Shown here: positions 44,383 to 52,609 of the stretch, piece by piece | Numbering within the stretch: position 1 is the first letter of the stretch | Layout: every line of letters begins with the position of its first letter | Source: an uncultured Sphingomonas sp. | Lineage (GTDB): Bacteria; Pseudomonadota; Alphaproteobacteria; Sphingomonadales; Sphingomonadaceae | Assembly (NCBI RefSeq): GCF_913777625.1 | Contig: NZ_CAJYTI010000039.1 | Location: 62,001-126,000 of the forward strand | Length of the DNA: 64,000 bases | Reading direction: 5' to 3' | The notes under the pieces: generated by a model | Told to the model about the DNA's origin: nothing | Seen by the model: only the letters and a program-made list of their open reading frames with translations | Databases searched by the model: none | Made by a program: the position numbers and the translations under genes

Positions 44383-45882
44383 ATGCGTGTCATCGACCAT
44401 GTGATCGCAGGAGCGGAAGGGGCCGGTGCCGGCCGCCGCTCGGACGTTTTCGACCCCAATAGCGGCGCCGTGCAGGCGCAGGTGACGCTGGGCACCGCCG
44501 CCGATCTCGACCGCGCCATCGCCGCCGCGATGGCGGCGCAGCCGGGCTGGGCCGCGACCAACCCGCAGCGCCGTGCCCGCGTGATGTTCCGCTTCAAGGA
44601 ACTGGTCGAGGCGAACATGGACGCGCTCGCCCATATGCTCTCCTCCGAGCACGGCAAGGTGATCGCGGACTCGAAGGGCGACATCCAGCGCGGGCTCGAG
44701 GTGATCGAGTTCGCCTGCGGCATCCCCCACGCGCTCAAGGGCGAGTACACCCAGGGCGCCGGCCCGGGCATCGACGTCTATTCGATGCGGATGCCGCTCG
44801 GCATCGGCGCGGGGATCACCCCGTTCAACTTCCCGGCGATGATCCCGATGTGGATGTTCGGGGTGGCGATCGCCTGCGGCAATGCGTTCATCCTCAAGCC
44901 CTCCGAGCGCGACCCTTCGGTGCCGGTCCGCCTCGCCGAGCTGATGCTGGAGGCGGGTGCACCGGAAGGCATCCTGCAGGTGGTGCAGGGCGACAAGGAA
45001 ATGGTCGACGCGATCCTCGACCACCCCGCGATCGGCGCGGTGAGCTTTGTCGGCTCGTCGGACATCGCCCATTATGTCTATCAGCGCGGCGTCGCAGCCG
45101 GGAAGCGCGTCCAGGCGATGGGCGGCGCCAAGAACCACGGCATCGTCATGCCCGACGCCGATCTCGACCAGGTGGTGGCCGATCTCTCCGGCGCAGCGTT
45201 CGGCTCGGCCGGCGAGCGCTGCATGGCGCTGCCGGTGGTGGTGCCGGTCGGCGACAAGACCGCCGATGCGCTCCGCGAAAAGCTGATCCCGGCGATCGAG
45301 GCGCTGCGGGTGGGTGTCTCCACCGATGCCGAGGCGCAGTACGGCCCGGTGGTCAACGCCGCGCACAAGGCCCGCGTCGAGAACTGGATCCAGACCGGCG
45401 TCGACGAAGGCGCCGAGCTGGTGATCGACGGCCGCGGCTTCCAGCTGCAGGGGCATGAGCAGGGCTTCTTCATCGGCCCGTCGCTGTTCGACCGCGTGAC
45501 GCCGGCGATGAAGAGCTACCAGGAGGAGATCTTCGGCCCGGTCCTCCAGATCGTCCGCGCCCCCGATTTCGAGACCGCGCTGCGCCTGCCGAGCGAGCAC
45601 CAGTACGGCAACGGCGTCGCGATCTTCACCCGCAACGGCCATGCCGCGCGCGAGTTCGCGGCGCGGGTCAATGTCGGCATGGTCGGCATCAACGTGCCGA
45701 TCCCGGTGCCGGTGGCGTATCACAGCTTTGGCGGCTGGAAGCGCTCGGCCTTCGGCGACGTCAACCAGCACGGCATGGAAGGCGTCCGCTTCTGGACCAA
45801 GGTGAAGACCGTCACCCAGCGCTGGCCCGACGGCGGCGTAGGCGACGCGGCCAACGCCTTCGTCATTCCGACCATGGGGTGA
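44383..45882 (+). CDS. mmsA: Methylmalonate-semialdehyde dehydrogenase (CoA-acylating)
   Basis: Oxidises methylmalonate semialdehyde (from valine) to propionyl-CoA. The 499-residue aldehyde dehydrogenase starts MRVIDHVIAGAEGAGAGRRS, has the NAD-binding region PFNFPAMIPMWMFGVAIACG and the catalytic cysteine in FGSAGERCMALPV; the C-terminal HSFGGWKRSAFGD is also typical. First of five genes for valine breakdown, in the order mmsA, isobutyryl-CoA dehydrogenase, hydrolase, enoyl-CoA hydratase, mmsB. GCAGGAGAG lies upstream. Confidence 0.95.
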   Translation: MRVIDHVIAGAEGAGAGRRSDVFDPNSGAVQAQVTLGTAADLDRAIAAAMAAQPGWAATNPQRRARVMFRFKELVEANMDALAHMLSSEHGKVIADSKGDIQRGLEVIEFACGIPHALKGEYTQGAGPGIDVYSMRMPLGIGAGITPFNFPAMIPMWMFGVAIACGNAFILKPSERDPSVPVRLAELMLEAGAPEGILQVVQGDKEMVDAILDHPAIGAVSFVGSSDIAHYVYQRGVAAGKRVQAMGGAKNHGIVMPDADLDQVVADLSGAAFGSAGERCMALPVVVPVGDKTADALREKLIPAIEALRVGVSTDAEAQYGPVVNAAHKARVENWIQTGVDEGAELVIDGRGFQLQGHEQGFFIGPSLFDRVTPAMKSYQEEIFGPVLQIVRAPDFETALRLPSEHQYGNGVAIFTRNGHAAREFAARVNVGMVGINVPIPVPVAYHSFGGWKRSAFGDVNQHGMEGVRFWTKVKTVTQRWPDGGVGDAANAFVIPTMG

Positions 45883-45905
45883 TGGGGGTGGTGGGCCTCC
45901 TCTCG

Positions 45906-46042
45906 ATCCTCCCCGGCACGGGGAGGGGGACCGCGCGGCGCAGCCGCGTGGTGGAGGGGGACCTCCGCACCGAACTCCCTCGCTGCACTCCCCCTCCACC
46001 ATTCGCTGCGCGAATGGTCCCCCTCCCCGTTTCGGGGAGGAT
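45906..46042. repeat. REPIN-like palindromic element, family A, copy 3
   Basis: A 137-bp copy between mmsA and the acyl-CoA dehydrogenase gene, ends ATCCTCCCCGGCACGGGGAG and CCCCGTTTCGGGGAGGAT, inverted, with inner GGTGGAGGGGG and CCCCCTCCACC blocks. Confidence 0.9.
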
Positions 46043-46069
46043 CTTCCCAGATCCAACACGGCTGAACCC

Positions 46070-47215
46070 ATGACCCACCAGTTCGACCTCACCGACGACC
46101 AGCGCCAGATCCAGGAGATGGCGCAGAAGTTCACCGCCGATGCGATCACCCCGCATGCGGCCGAATGGGACGAGAAGCACCTCTTCCCGCGCGAGACGAT
46201 CAAGGCCGCCGCCGAGCTCGGCTTCGCGGCGATCTACGTGTCCGAAGAGTCCGGCGGCATCGGTCTCGGCCGGCTCGAATCGGCGCTGATCTTCGAGGCG
46301 ATGTCCTATGGCTGCCCCTCGACCTCCGCGTTCATCTCGATCCACAACATGGCCGCCTGGATGATCGACCGGTTCGGCAGCCAGACGGTCAAGGACAAGT
46401 ATCTTCCCAGCCTGGTCACCATGGACCGGCTGGCGAGCTACTGCCTCACCGAGCCGGGCTCGGGCTCGGACGCCGCCGCGCTCAAGACCCGCGCGGTGCG
46501 CGACGGCGACCATTATGTCGTCAACGGCTCGAAGCAGTTCATCTCGGGCGGCGGCGCAAACGACCTCTACCTCACCATGGTCCGCACCGGCGAGGACGGC
46601 CCCAAGGGCATTTCCTGCCTCGCGATCGAGAAGGACATGCCGGGCGTCAGCTTCGGCGCGCAGGAGCGCAAGCTCGGCTGGCACAGCCAACCGACCGCGC
46701 AAGTGATCCTCGACAATGTCCGCGTGCCTGCCGAGAACCTGATCGGTGTCGAGGGCGAAGGCTTCCGCATCGCGATGATGGGCCTCGACGGCGGCCGCCT
46801 CAATATCGGCGCCTGCTCGCTGGGCGGCGCGCAGCGCTGCCTCGACGAGACGATCCGCTACACCCAGGAGCGCCGCCAGTTCGGCAAGGCGATCGCCGAC
46901 TTCCAGAACACCCAGTTCCTGCTCGCCGACATGGCGACCGAGCTGGAGGCGGCGCGCGCCCTGCTCTACCTCGCCGCCGCCAAGGTGACCGCCGGCACGC
47001 CGGACAAGACCCGTTTCGCCGCGATGGCCAAGCGGCTGGCGACCGACACCGGCTCGGCAGTCGTGGACCGCGCGCTGCAGCTGCATGGCGGCTATGGCTA
47101 CCTGATGGACTATCCGATCGAGCGCTTCTGGCGGGATCTCCGCGTCCACTCGATCCTCGAGGGCACCAACCAGGTGATGCGGATGATCGTCGGCCGCGAC
47201 CTGCTGAAGGACTGA
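46070..47215 (+). CDS. Acyl-CoA dehydrogenase, probably isobutyryl-CoA dehydrogenase
   Basis: Flavin enzyme oxidising a short branched acyl-CoA. The 381-residue protein starts MTHQFDLTDDQRQIQEMAQK, has the motif AYCLTEPGSGSDAAALKT-type segment (SYCLTEPGSGSDAAALKT), GSKQFISGGGANDLYL for FAD and the late catalytic-glutamate region SILEGTNQVMRMIVG. Because it lies within the valine genes, the substrate is probably isobutyryl-CoA; sequence alone cannot exclude other short-chain acyl-CoAs. Confidence 0.9.
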   Translation: MTHQFDLTDDQRQIQEMAQKFTADAITPHAAEWDEKHLFPRETIKAAAELGFAAIYVSEESGGIGLGRLESALIFEAMSYGCPSTSAFISIHNMAAWMIDRFGSQTVKDKYLPSLVTMDRLASYCLTEPGSGSDAAALKTRAVRDGDHYVVNGSKQFISGGGANDLYLTMVRTGEDGPKGISCLAIEKDMPGVSFGAQERKLGWHSQPTAQVILDNVRVPAENLIGVEGEGFRIAMMGLDGGRLNIGACSLGGAQRCLDETIRYTQERRQFGKAIADFQNTQFLLADMATELEAARALLYLAAAKVTAGTPDKTRFAAMAKRLATDTGSAVVDRALQLHGGYGYLMDYPIERFWRDLRVHSILEGTNQVMRMIVGRDLLKD

Positions 47216-47367
47216 CGCGGAAAATGCTTTCCTACACCAGCATGTTTATGCTTCGTTCCGCCGCGTGCGCGGCAGCCATTGGGGAGGAAGCCGGGTTGAT
47301 GTCGCTTTCCCGGAACTTTCGGAACTTTCGGGGCCCCGGAGATACCCTGCTTCCCCGCTACTCCCGC

Positions 47368-47464
47368 CGTCATCCCCGCGAAGGCGGGGATCCATTGGCG
47401 CTGATGTTGAGGCTCCTTCCCCCAGCGCACAGGCGAATGGATTCCCGCCTTCACGGGAATGACG
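47368..47464. repeat. REPIN-like palindromic element, family C, copy 2
   Basis: A 97-bp copy between the dehydrogenase and hydrolase genes, ends CGTCATCCCCGCGAAGGCGG and CGCCTTCACGGGAATGACG, in inverted orientation, with ATCCATT and AATGGAT inner arms. Confidence 0.9.
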
Positions 47465-47513
47465 AGGGTCTGTTGGAGCGCGTTGGTTTTGAAATCGCTC
47501 GGGGAGGATTGTG

Positions 47514-48548
47514 ATGGACCTCCTCACCGCCATCGAAGGCCCGGTCGCCCGTCTCCGCCTCAACCGCCCCAAGGCACTGCACGCGCTCAACACCGCGATG
47601 TGCCGGGCGATGCTCGACGCGCTCGACGCGTGGGAGCAGGATGACGCCGTCCACATCGTGCTGCTCGACCATGCCGAGGGCCGCGGCTTCTGCGCGGGCG
47701 GCGACATCCGCATGATCGCCGAGAGCGGCGCGAGCGACGGTGCCGAAGCCGCCGACTTCTTCCGCCTCGAATACCGCCTCAACCACCGGCTGTTCACCTA
47801 TTCCAAGCCGATCGTCGCGTTCGCCGACGGCATCGTGATGGGCGGCGGCGTCGGCATCTCGCAGCCGGCGCGCTACCGCGTCGCGACCGAGAACACCAAG
47901 TTCGCCATGCCCGAAACCGGCATCGGCCTGTTCCCGGACGTCGGCGGAGGCTGGTATCTCTCCCGCCTGCCCGGGCGGATGGGCGAATATCTCGCGCTGA
48001 CCGGCCACCGGCTCGACGGCGCCGAATGCCTCGCGCTCGGCCTCGCCACCCAGTACCTGCCCGCCGAGGCGCTGGACTCCGCCAAGGCGCAGATCGCCAC
48101 CGCCCCCGACAAGGTGCTGGCGATCCTCACCGACCTGTCGATCGAGCCGCCGATCGCGAAGATCCTCGCGCACTATGCCGAGATCGACCGGCTGTTCGCC
48201 GGCGAGACGGTGGAGGAGATCTTCGCCGCGCTGGAGGCAGAAGGCAGCGACTGGGCGACCGCCACGCTTGCCACGCTGCGCACCAAGTCGCCCCAGGCCT
48301 GCAAAGTCTCGCTGCGGATCGTCCGCGAGGGGCGCACCATGCCCGATTTCGCCGCCGAGATGGCGCAGGAATATGCCGTCGCCACCCGCGTCTGCCGCCT
48401 GCCCGATTTCGCCGAGGGCGTGCGCGCGGTGATCGTCGACAAGGACCATGCCCCGCGCTGGTCGCCAGCCACGCCGGAAGCGGTGGACAGCGCCGCGATC
48501 GACGCCATCTTCGCGCCCTTGGCCGCAGACGCGGCCTGGGCGCCCTGA
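47514..48548 (+). CDS. 3-hydroxyisobutyryl-CoA hydrolase
   Basis: Hydrolyses 3-hydroxyisobutyryl-CoA in valine degradation. The 344-residue crotonase-fold protein starts MDLLTAIEGPVARLRLNRPK. The oxyanion segment is GFCAGGDIRMI and the catalytic glutamate region is FAMPETGIGLFPDVGGGWYL, both typical of this hydrolase group and not of ordinary hydratases. The start has GGGGAGG six bases upstream. The next gene starts 12 bases after its stop. Confidence 0.93.
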   Translation: MDLLTAIEGPVARLRLNRPKALHALNTAMCRAMLDALDAWEQDDAVHIVLLDHAEGRGFCAGGDIRMIAESGASDGAEAADFFRLEYRLNHRLFTYSKPIVAFADGIVMGGGVGISQPARYRVATENTKFAMPETGIGLFPDVGGGWYLSRLPGRMGEYLALTGHRLDGAECLALGLATQYLPAEALDSAKAQIATAPDKVLAILTDLSIEPPIAKILAHYAEIDRLFAGETVEEIFAALEAEGSDWATATLATLRTKSPQACKVSLRIVREGRTMPDFAAEMAQEYAVATRVCRLPDFAEGVRAVIVDKDHAPRWSPATPEAVDSAAIDAIFAPLAADAAWAP

Positions 48549-48560
48549 ACGGAGAAGCCC

Positions 48561-49337
48561 ATGTCTTCCTACGAAACCCTCCTCGTCGAAGCGCGCGGCG
48601 CGGTCACGCTGATCACGCTCAATCGCCCCAAGGCGCTCAATGCGCTCAACAGCCAGGTGCTGCGCGAACTGCTCGACGTGATGCGCGCCTTCGATACCGA
48701 CCCGGCGCAGGGCTGCGCGGTGCTGACCGGCAGCGAAAAGGCGTTCGCGGCCGGCGCCGACATCAAGGAGATGCAGGCGCAAGGGTTCGCCGACATGTAC
48801 GGCCATGACTTCTTCGCCGGCTGGGACGCCTTCACCCGCACCCGCAAGCCGATCATCGCCGCCGTATCGGGCTATGCGCTGGGCGGCGGCTGCGAAGTGG
48901 CGATGATGTGCGACTTCATCCTTGCGGCGGACACCGCCAAGTTCGGCCAGCCCGAGATCAAGCTGGGCGTCTCGCCCGGCATGGGCGGCTCGCAGCGGCT
49001 GACCCGTGCGGTCGGCAAGGCCAAGGCCATGGAGATGTGCCTCACCGGCCGGATGATGGACGCCGTCGAAGCCGAGCGCGCCGGGCTGGTCAGCCGCATC
49101 GTCCCTGCGGCGGAGCTGGTGGAAGAGGCGGTCAAGACCGCCGCGACCATCGCCGCGATGCCGCCGCTGGCGGTGAAGGCGAACAAGGAGATGGTCAACG
49201 TCGCGTTCGAGACCAGCCTCGCCCAGGGCGTGCAGTTCGAGCGCCGCCTGTTCCACGCGCTGTTCGGCACCGAGGACCAGAAGGAAGGCATGACGGCCTT
49301 CGTCGAGAAGCGTCCGGGGAACTGGTCCGGGCGTTGA
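48561..49337 (+). CDS. Enoyl-CoA hydratase
   Basis: Hydrates methacrylyl-CoA and other enoyl-CoA esters. The 258-residue protein starts MSSYETLLVEARGAVTLITL, with the oxyanion motif FAAGADIKEM and the two catalytic glutamates in ALGGGCEVAMMCD and FGQPEIKLGVSPGMGGSQRL. Immediately downstream of the hydrolase gene with no repeat between them, so it belongs to the same operon. Family is certain; the exact substrate is inferred from context. Confidence 0.93.
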   Translation: MSSYETLLVEARGAVTLITLNRPKALNALNSQVLRELLDVMRAFDTDPAQGCAVLTGSEKAFAAGADIKEMQAQGFADMYGHDFFAGWDAFTRTRKPIIAAVSGYALGGGCEVAMMCDFILAADTAKFGQPEIKLGVSPGMGGSQRLTRAVGKAKAMEMCLTGRMMDAVEAERAGLVSRIVPAAELVEEAVKTAATIAAMPPLAVKANKEMVNVAFETSLAQGVQFERRLFHALFGTEDQKEGMTAFVEKRPGNWSGR

Positions 49338-49348
49338 GGCACTGAACC

Positions 49349-49461
49349 ACTCCCCCTCCCGCGTGCGGGAGGGGGCCGGGGAGTGGGCCCCCGGCATCCG
49401 CGATACCATCGCCTGTGGAGAGGGAGTGCCCACCCAGCCCCTCCCGCAAGCGGGAGGGGAG
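49349..49461. repeat. REPIN-like palindromic element, family D
   Basis: A 113-bp element between the enoyl-CoA hydratase gene and mmsB. Left arm CTCCCCCTCCCGCGTGCGGG and right arm CCCCTCCCGCAAGCGGGAGG are inverted copies; inner blocks GTGGGC and GCCCAC are also inverted. The right end abuts mmsB. Confidence 0.88.
49438..49459 (+). promoter_or_regulatory. REP-derived hairpin covering the mmsB ribosome binding site
   Basis: CCCCTCCCG and CGGGAGGGG form a perfect nine-base-pair stem with a CAAG loop. The 3' arm carries the mmsB Shine-Dalgarno (GGAGGGGAG, 49453-49461), which ends seven bases before the ATG. Confidence 0.55.
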
Positions 49462-49468
49462 CTAAAGA

Positions 49469-50344
49469 ATGGCACGCGTAGCATTTATCGGCCTGGGCAA
49501 TATGGGCGGCGGCATGGCGGCGAACCTCGCCAAGGCCGGCCACGACGTCCGCGCCTTCGATCTGTCGGCAGAGGCGCTGGAGCGCGCGAAGAAGGCCGGC
49601 TGTCTGCCCGCCGCCAACGCCGCCGAGGCGATCGCCGGCGCCGAGGCGGTCGTCACCATGCTGCCCGCCGGGCGCCATGTGGAAGCGCTCTACACCGAGA
49701 CGCTGCTCGACCATACCGAGCCCGGCGCGATCCTGATCGACTGCTCGACGATCGACGTCGCCACGGCCCGCCGCGTTGCCGAGGCGGCGACCCAGCGCGG
49801 GCTGCTCGCGGTCGATGCCCCCGTCTCGGGCGGGATCGCCGCAGCCACGGCCGGCACGCTTACCTTCATGGTCGGCGGGAGCGTCGCCGCGTTCGAGCGG
49901 GCGGAGCCCTATCTGAGCGACATGGGCAAGGCCGTGATCCATGCCGGCGCCGGCGGCGCGGGCCAGGCGGCGAAGATCTGCAACAACATGATCCTCGGCG
50001 CGACGATGGTCGCCACCTGCGAAGCCTTCGCGCTCGCCGAAAAGCTGGGGCTCGACCAGCAGCGCTTCTTCGACATCGCCTCGGTCTCCTCGGGCCAGAG
50101 CTGGTCGATGACGAGCTATTGCCCGGTCCCCGGCGTCGGCCCGGAAACCCCGGCGGATCGCGACTATCAGGGCGGGTTCGCCGCGCCCTTGATGCTCAAG
50201 GACCTCAAGCTGGCGATGGAAGCCGCCGCCAGCGTCGGCGCGCAGGTGCCGATGGGCGAGCGCGCCGAGCAGCTCTATGCCGCGTTCGTCGACGGCGAAG
50301 GCGCCGGTCTCGACTTTTCGGGGATCATCAAGACGCTGCGCTGA
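49469..50344 (+). CDS. mmsB: 3-hydroxyisobutyrate dehydrogenase
   Basis: NAD-dependent oxidation of 3-hydroxyisobutyrate to methylmalonate semialdehyde, the substrate of MmsA. The 291-residue protein starts MARVAFIGLGNMGGGMAANL with the Rossmann motif GLGNMGGGMAANLAKAG, the family signature DAPVSGGIAAATAGTLTFMV and the catalytic lysine in GGAGQAAKICNNM. It completes the pathway encoded here. Its start uses the REP-derived Shine-Dalgarno. Confidence 0.95.
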   Translation: MARVAFIGLGNMGGGMAANLAKAGHDVRAFDLSAEALERAKKAGCLPAANAAEAIAGAEAVVTMLPAGRHVEALYTETLLDHTEPGAILIDCSTIDVATARRVAEAATQRGLLAVDAPVSGGIAAATAGTLTFMVGGSVAAFERAEPYLSDMGKAVIHAGAGGAGQAAKICNNMILGATMVATCEAFALAEKLGLDQQRFFDIASVSSGQSWSMTSYCPVPGVGPETPADRDYQGGFAAPLMLKDLKLAMEAAASVGAQVPMGERAEQLYAAFVDGEGAGLDFSGIIKTLR

Positions 50345-50381
50345 GAGGCTGTGTGTGGCTACACCGCTTTCCAACCTACCG

Positions 50382-50477
50382 CGTCATCCCCGCGAAGGCG
50401 GGGATCCATTGGCCTGTGCCTCACAGAAAGAGCTGCGCCGTCCTGGCAAATGGATCCCCGCCTCCGCGGGGATGACG
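50382..50477. repeat. REPIN-like palindromic element, family C, copy 3
   Basis: A 96-bp copy between mmsB and the convergent DsbD gene, ends CGTCATCCCCGCGAAGGCGG and CCTCCGCGGGGATGACG. Its inner segment CGTCCTGGCAAA is the inverted match of TTTGCCAGGACG in copy 1. Confidence 0.9.
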
Positions 50478-50501
50478 GTGTTTGGGTGTCGGAGGCGTCC
50501 C

Positions 50502-52529
50502 TCACCCACCCTTGGCGCGGCTCGCCAGCAGGTCCTGGGTCAGGACCTGCGGCAGCACCTCCGGGGCATCCTGCCCGGGCTTGTACCAGAGATAGAGCGG
50601 CACCCCGGCGCGGTTGTGTGCCTCGATGAAGCGGCCGAGCGTCGCATCGCCGTTGGTCCAGTCGCCAACCAGCACCGCGACCTTGCCGTCGTGCAGCGCC
50701 TGCTCGACGGCCGCGGTCTCGATCACCGCCTTCTCGTTGACCTTGCAGGTCAGGCACCAGTCGGCGGTGAAATAGGCGAAGACCGGCCGCCCCTGCGCCC
50801 GCAGTTCGGCGAGCCGAGCCTCGCTGAACGGCTCGGCCCCGGCAATCGCCGCCGGCGCGCCGCCCGCCGGGGCCGGACGGACCAGGGCGACGCCACCCAA
50901 AGCGAGGAGCACCAACGGCACCGCCGGCAGCCAGGCGCGGCTGCGGCCCTTGGCCTGCCGGGCACCCGCCCACCACAGGCCGAGCGTCGCCAGCAGCGTG
51001 GCGGCGAGCCCGATAGTCATGCCGTCCACTCCCGCCTGTTTGCCCAGCACCCAGGCGAGCGCCAGCGCGGTGAGGAACATCGGGATCGACAGGATATGCC
51101 GCATGGTCGCCATCCAGGCGCCCGGCTTGGGCAGCTTGCGGCGGAAGGCGGGGACGAAGCCGAGCAGCAGGAACGGCAGCGCGATGCCGAGGCCGAGGCC
51201 GCCGAAGATCGCCAGCCCGGCAAACCAGGGCAGCACCAGCGCCGCGCCCAGCGCCGAGGCCATGAACGGCCCGGTGCACGGCGTGGCGATGAACGCCGCG
51301 AGCGCGCCGGTGGCGAAGGCACCGCCATGGCCCTTGCTCGCCGCACGATTGACGAAGGCGGGGGTGGTGATTTCGAACAGCCCGGCCAGGTTGAAGGCGA
51401 TGGCGGCGACCAGCAGCAGCAGCACCAGGATCACCCGCGGGTCCTGCAGCTGGAAGGCCCAGCCCACTGTCGCCCCCGCCGCCCGCAGCCCGAGCAGCAG
51501 TCCGCCCAGCGCCAGGCACACCGCTACCACGCCGGCGGTATAGGCGAGCGCCTCGGCGCGCGGACTGCCTTGGTCGTCATTGGCCTTGGCGAGGCTCAGC
51601 GCCTTGAGGCTGAGGATCGGGAAGACGCAGGGCATCACGTTCAGGATCAGCCCGCCCAGCACCGCCGCGAAGAAGGCGCCGATCGCCGCCAGCCAGGGCG
51701 TCGCGGCGCTGGCGGGCTTGACCGGCGGCACCGCGCCCGGCCTGGCGGTGACGGTGAGGCCCTGCCCGTCGATTGCCAGCACGCCCTCCAGCGCAGCGGG
51801 GGCGGTGCGGGACTTGGTCTCGAGCACCAGCCGGTCGCCGTCGCGGGCCACCGTCTGCGGCGCGGCATACTCGACCGTGTTGGCGGTGAGCGGGTAGAAG
51901 TACACGTCCTTCGCCGCCGCGCCCGCCGGATAGGGCACCGCGATCCGCAGCGTGCCGCCTTCGGCCTGGAAAGTCGCCGGCGTGCTCAGCGGCTTGGGCA
52001 GCTTCGCCCGCCAGCCGTCGAACTTGGCGCGGGTCGCGGGATCGATCGCCCCGTCGCCGATGGTCAGGCTGGTCTCCAACGCCGCCTTCTCGGGCACGCA
52101 CAGCGTATCGGTGCAGACCAGATAGTCGAGCTTGAGCTTGACCGGGAAACTGCCCGTCGCCCCCGCCGGTATGTGCAGCTTCGTCAGCCGGACGAAGGTG
52201 CCCTCATACACATAGTTCATCAGCCCGGCGATCAGCAGCCGCTGCGGCACCGGGTAGCGAAAGTCATCGGCCCGCGCGCCCGCCGGCAGCGTCCAATGCG
52301 CCTCGGCCGGCAGCCCGGCATCGCCGGGGTTCTGCCAATAGGCATGCCATTTCGGATCGGGCGTGGAGACCAGCGCCAGCGTCACGTCGCTCCCCGCCTT
52401 GGGGGTCGCCGTCTCGGCCACCAGTTCGCTGCGGACATGGGGCCCCTTGGCGAAGCCCTGCGCCGCCGCCGGCACGACGGTACCGAGGAGCAGGAAAAGC
52501 GACATCAAAGCGAAACGAAGCTGGGCCAT
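50502..52529 (-). CDS. Thiol:disulfide interchange protein, DsbD/ScsB-like
   Basis: Transfers reducing power from cytosol to periplasm. The 675-residue precursor starts MAQLRFALMSLFLLLGTVVP, a signal peptide. The periplasmic N-terminal domain carries the cysteines CTDTLCVP (about residues 135-141). The membrane domain has eight or so helices with the conserved NVMPCVFPILSLK and TPCTGPFMASAL cysteines. The C-terminal thioredoxin domain has the site TADWCLTCK. The three-domain order is that of DsbD. Longer N-terminal domain than DsbD suggests ScsB or similar. Divergent from the alkaline phosphatase gene. Confidence 0.92.
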   Translation of the reverse strand: MAQLRFALMSLFLLLGTVVPAAAQGFAKGPHVRSELVAETATPKAGSDVTLALVSTPDPKWHAYWQNPGDAGLPAEAHWTLPAGARADDFRYPVPQRLLIAGLMNYVYEGTFVRLTKLHIPAGATGSFPVKLKLDYLVCTDTLCVPEKAALETSLTIGDGAIDPATRAKFDGWRAKLPKPLSTPATFQAEGGTLRIAVPYPAGAAAKDVYFYPLTANTVEYAAPQTVARDGDRLVLETKSRTAPAALEGVLAIDGQGLTVTARPGAVPPVKPASAATPWLAAIGAFFAAVLGGLILNVMPCVFPILSLKALSLAKANDDQGSPRAEALAYTAGVVAVCLALGGLLLGLRAAGATVGWAFQLQDPRVILVLLLLVAAIAFNLAGLFEITTPAFVNRAASKGHGGAFATGALAAFIATPCTGPFMASALGAALVLPWFAGLAIFGGLGLGIALPFLLLGFVPAFRRKLPKPGAWMATMRHILSIPMFLTALALAWVLGKQAGVDGMTIGLAATLLATLGLWWAGARQAKGRSRAWLPAVPLVLLALGGVALVRPAPAGGAPAAIAGAEPFSEARLAELRAQGRPVFAYFTADWCLTCKVNEKAVIETAAVEQALHDGKVAVLVGDWTNGDATLGRFIEAHNRAGVPLYLWYKPGQDAPEVLPQVLTQDLLASRAKGG

Positions 52530-52609
52530 GGCGCTGTCCTTGCCCAGTTCGCTGCGTTCGACAATAGCTGGGTGTACCAACGTCCACCCGTGCCCGGAGC
52601 CGGCCCCGA

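Noticed and set aside
47495..47513. GGGGAGG before the hydrolase start as another repeat end
   Set aside because: It resembles the REP arm, but the matching inverted arm is absent, so it is an ordinary strong Shine-Dalgarno.
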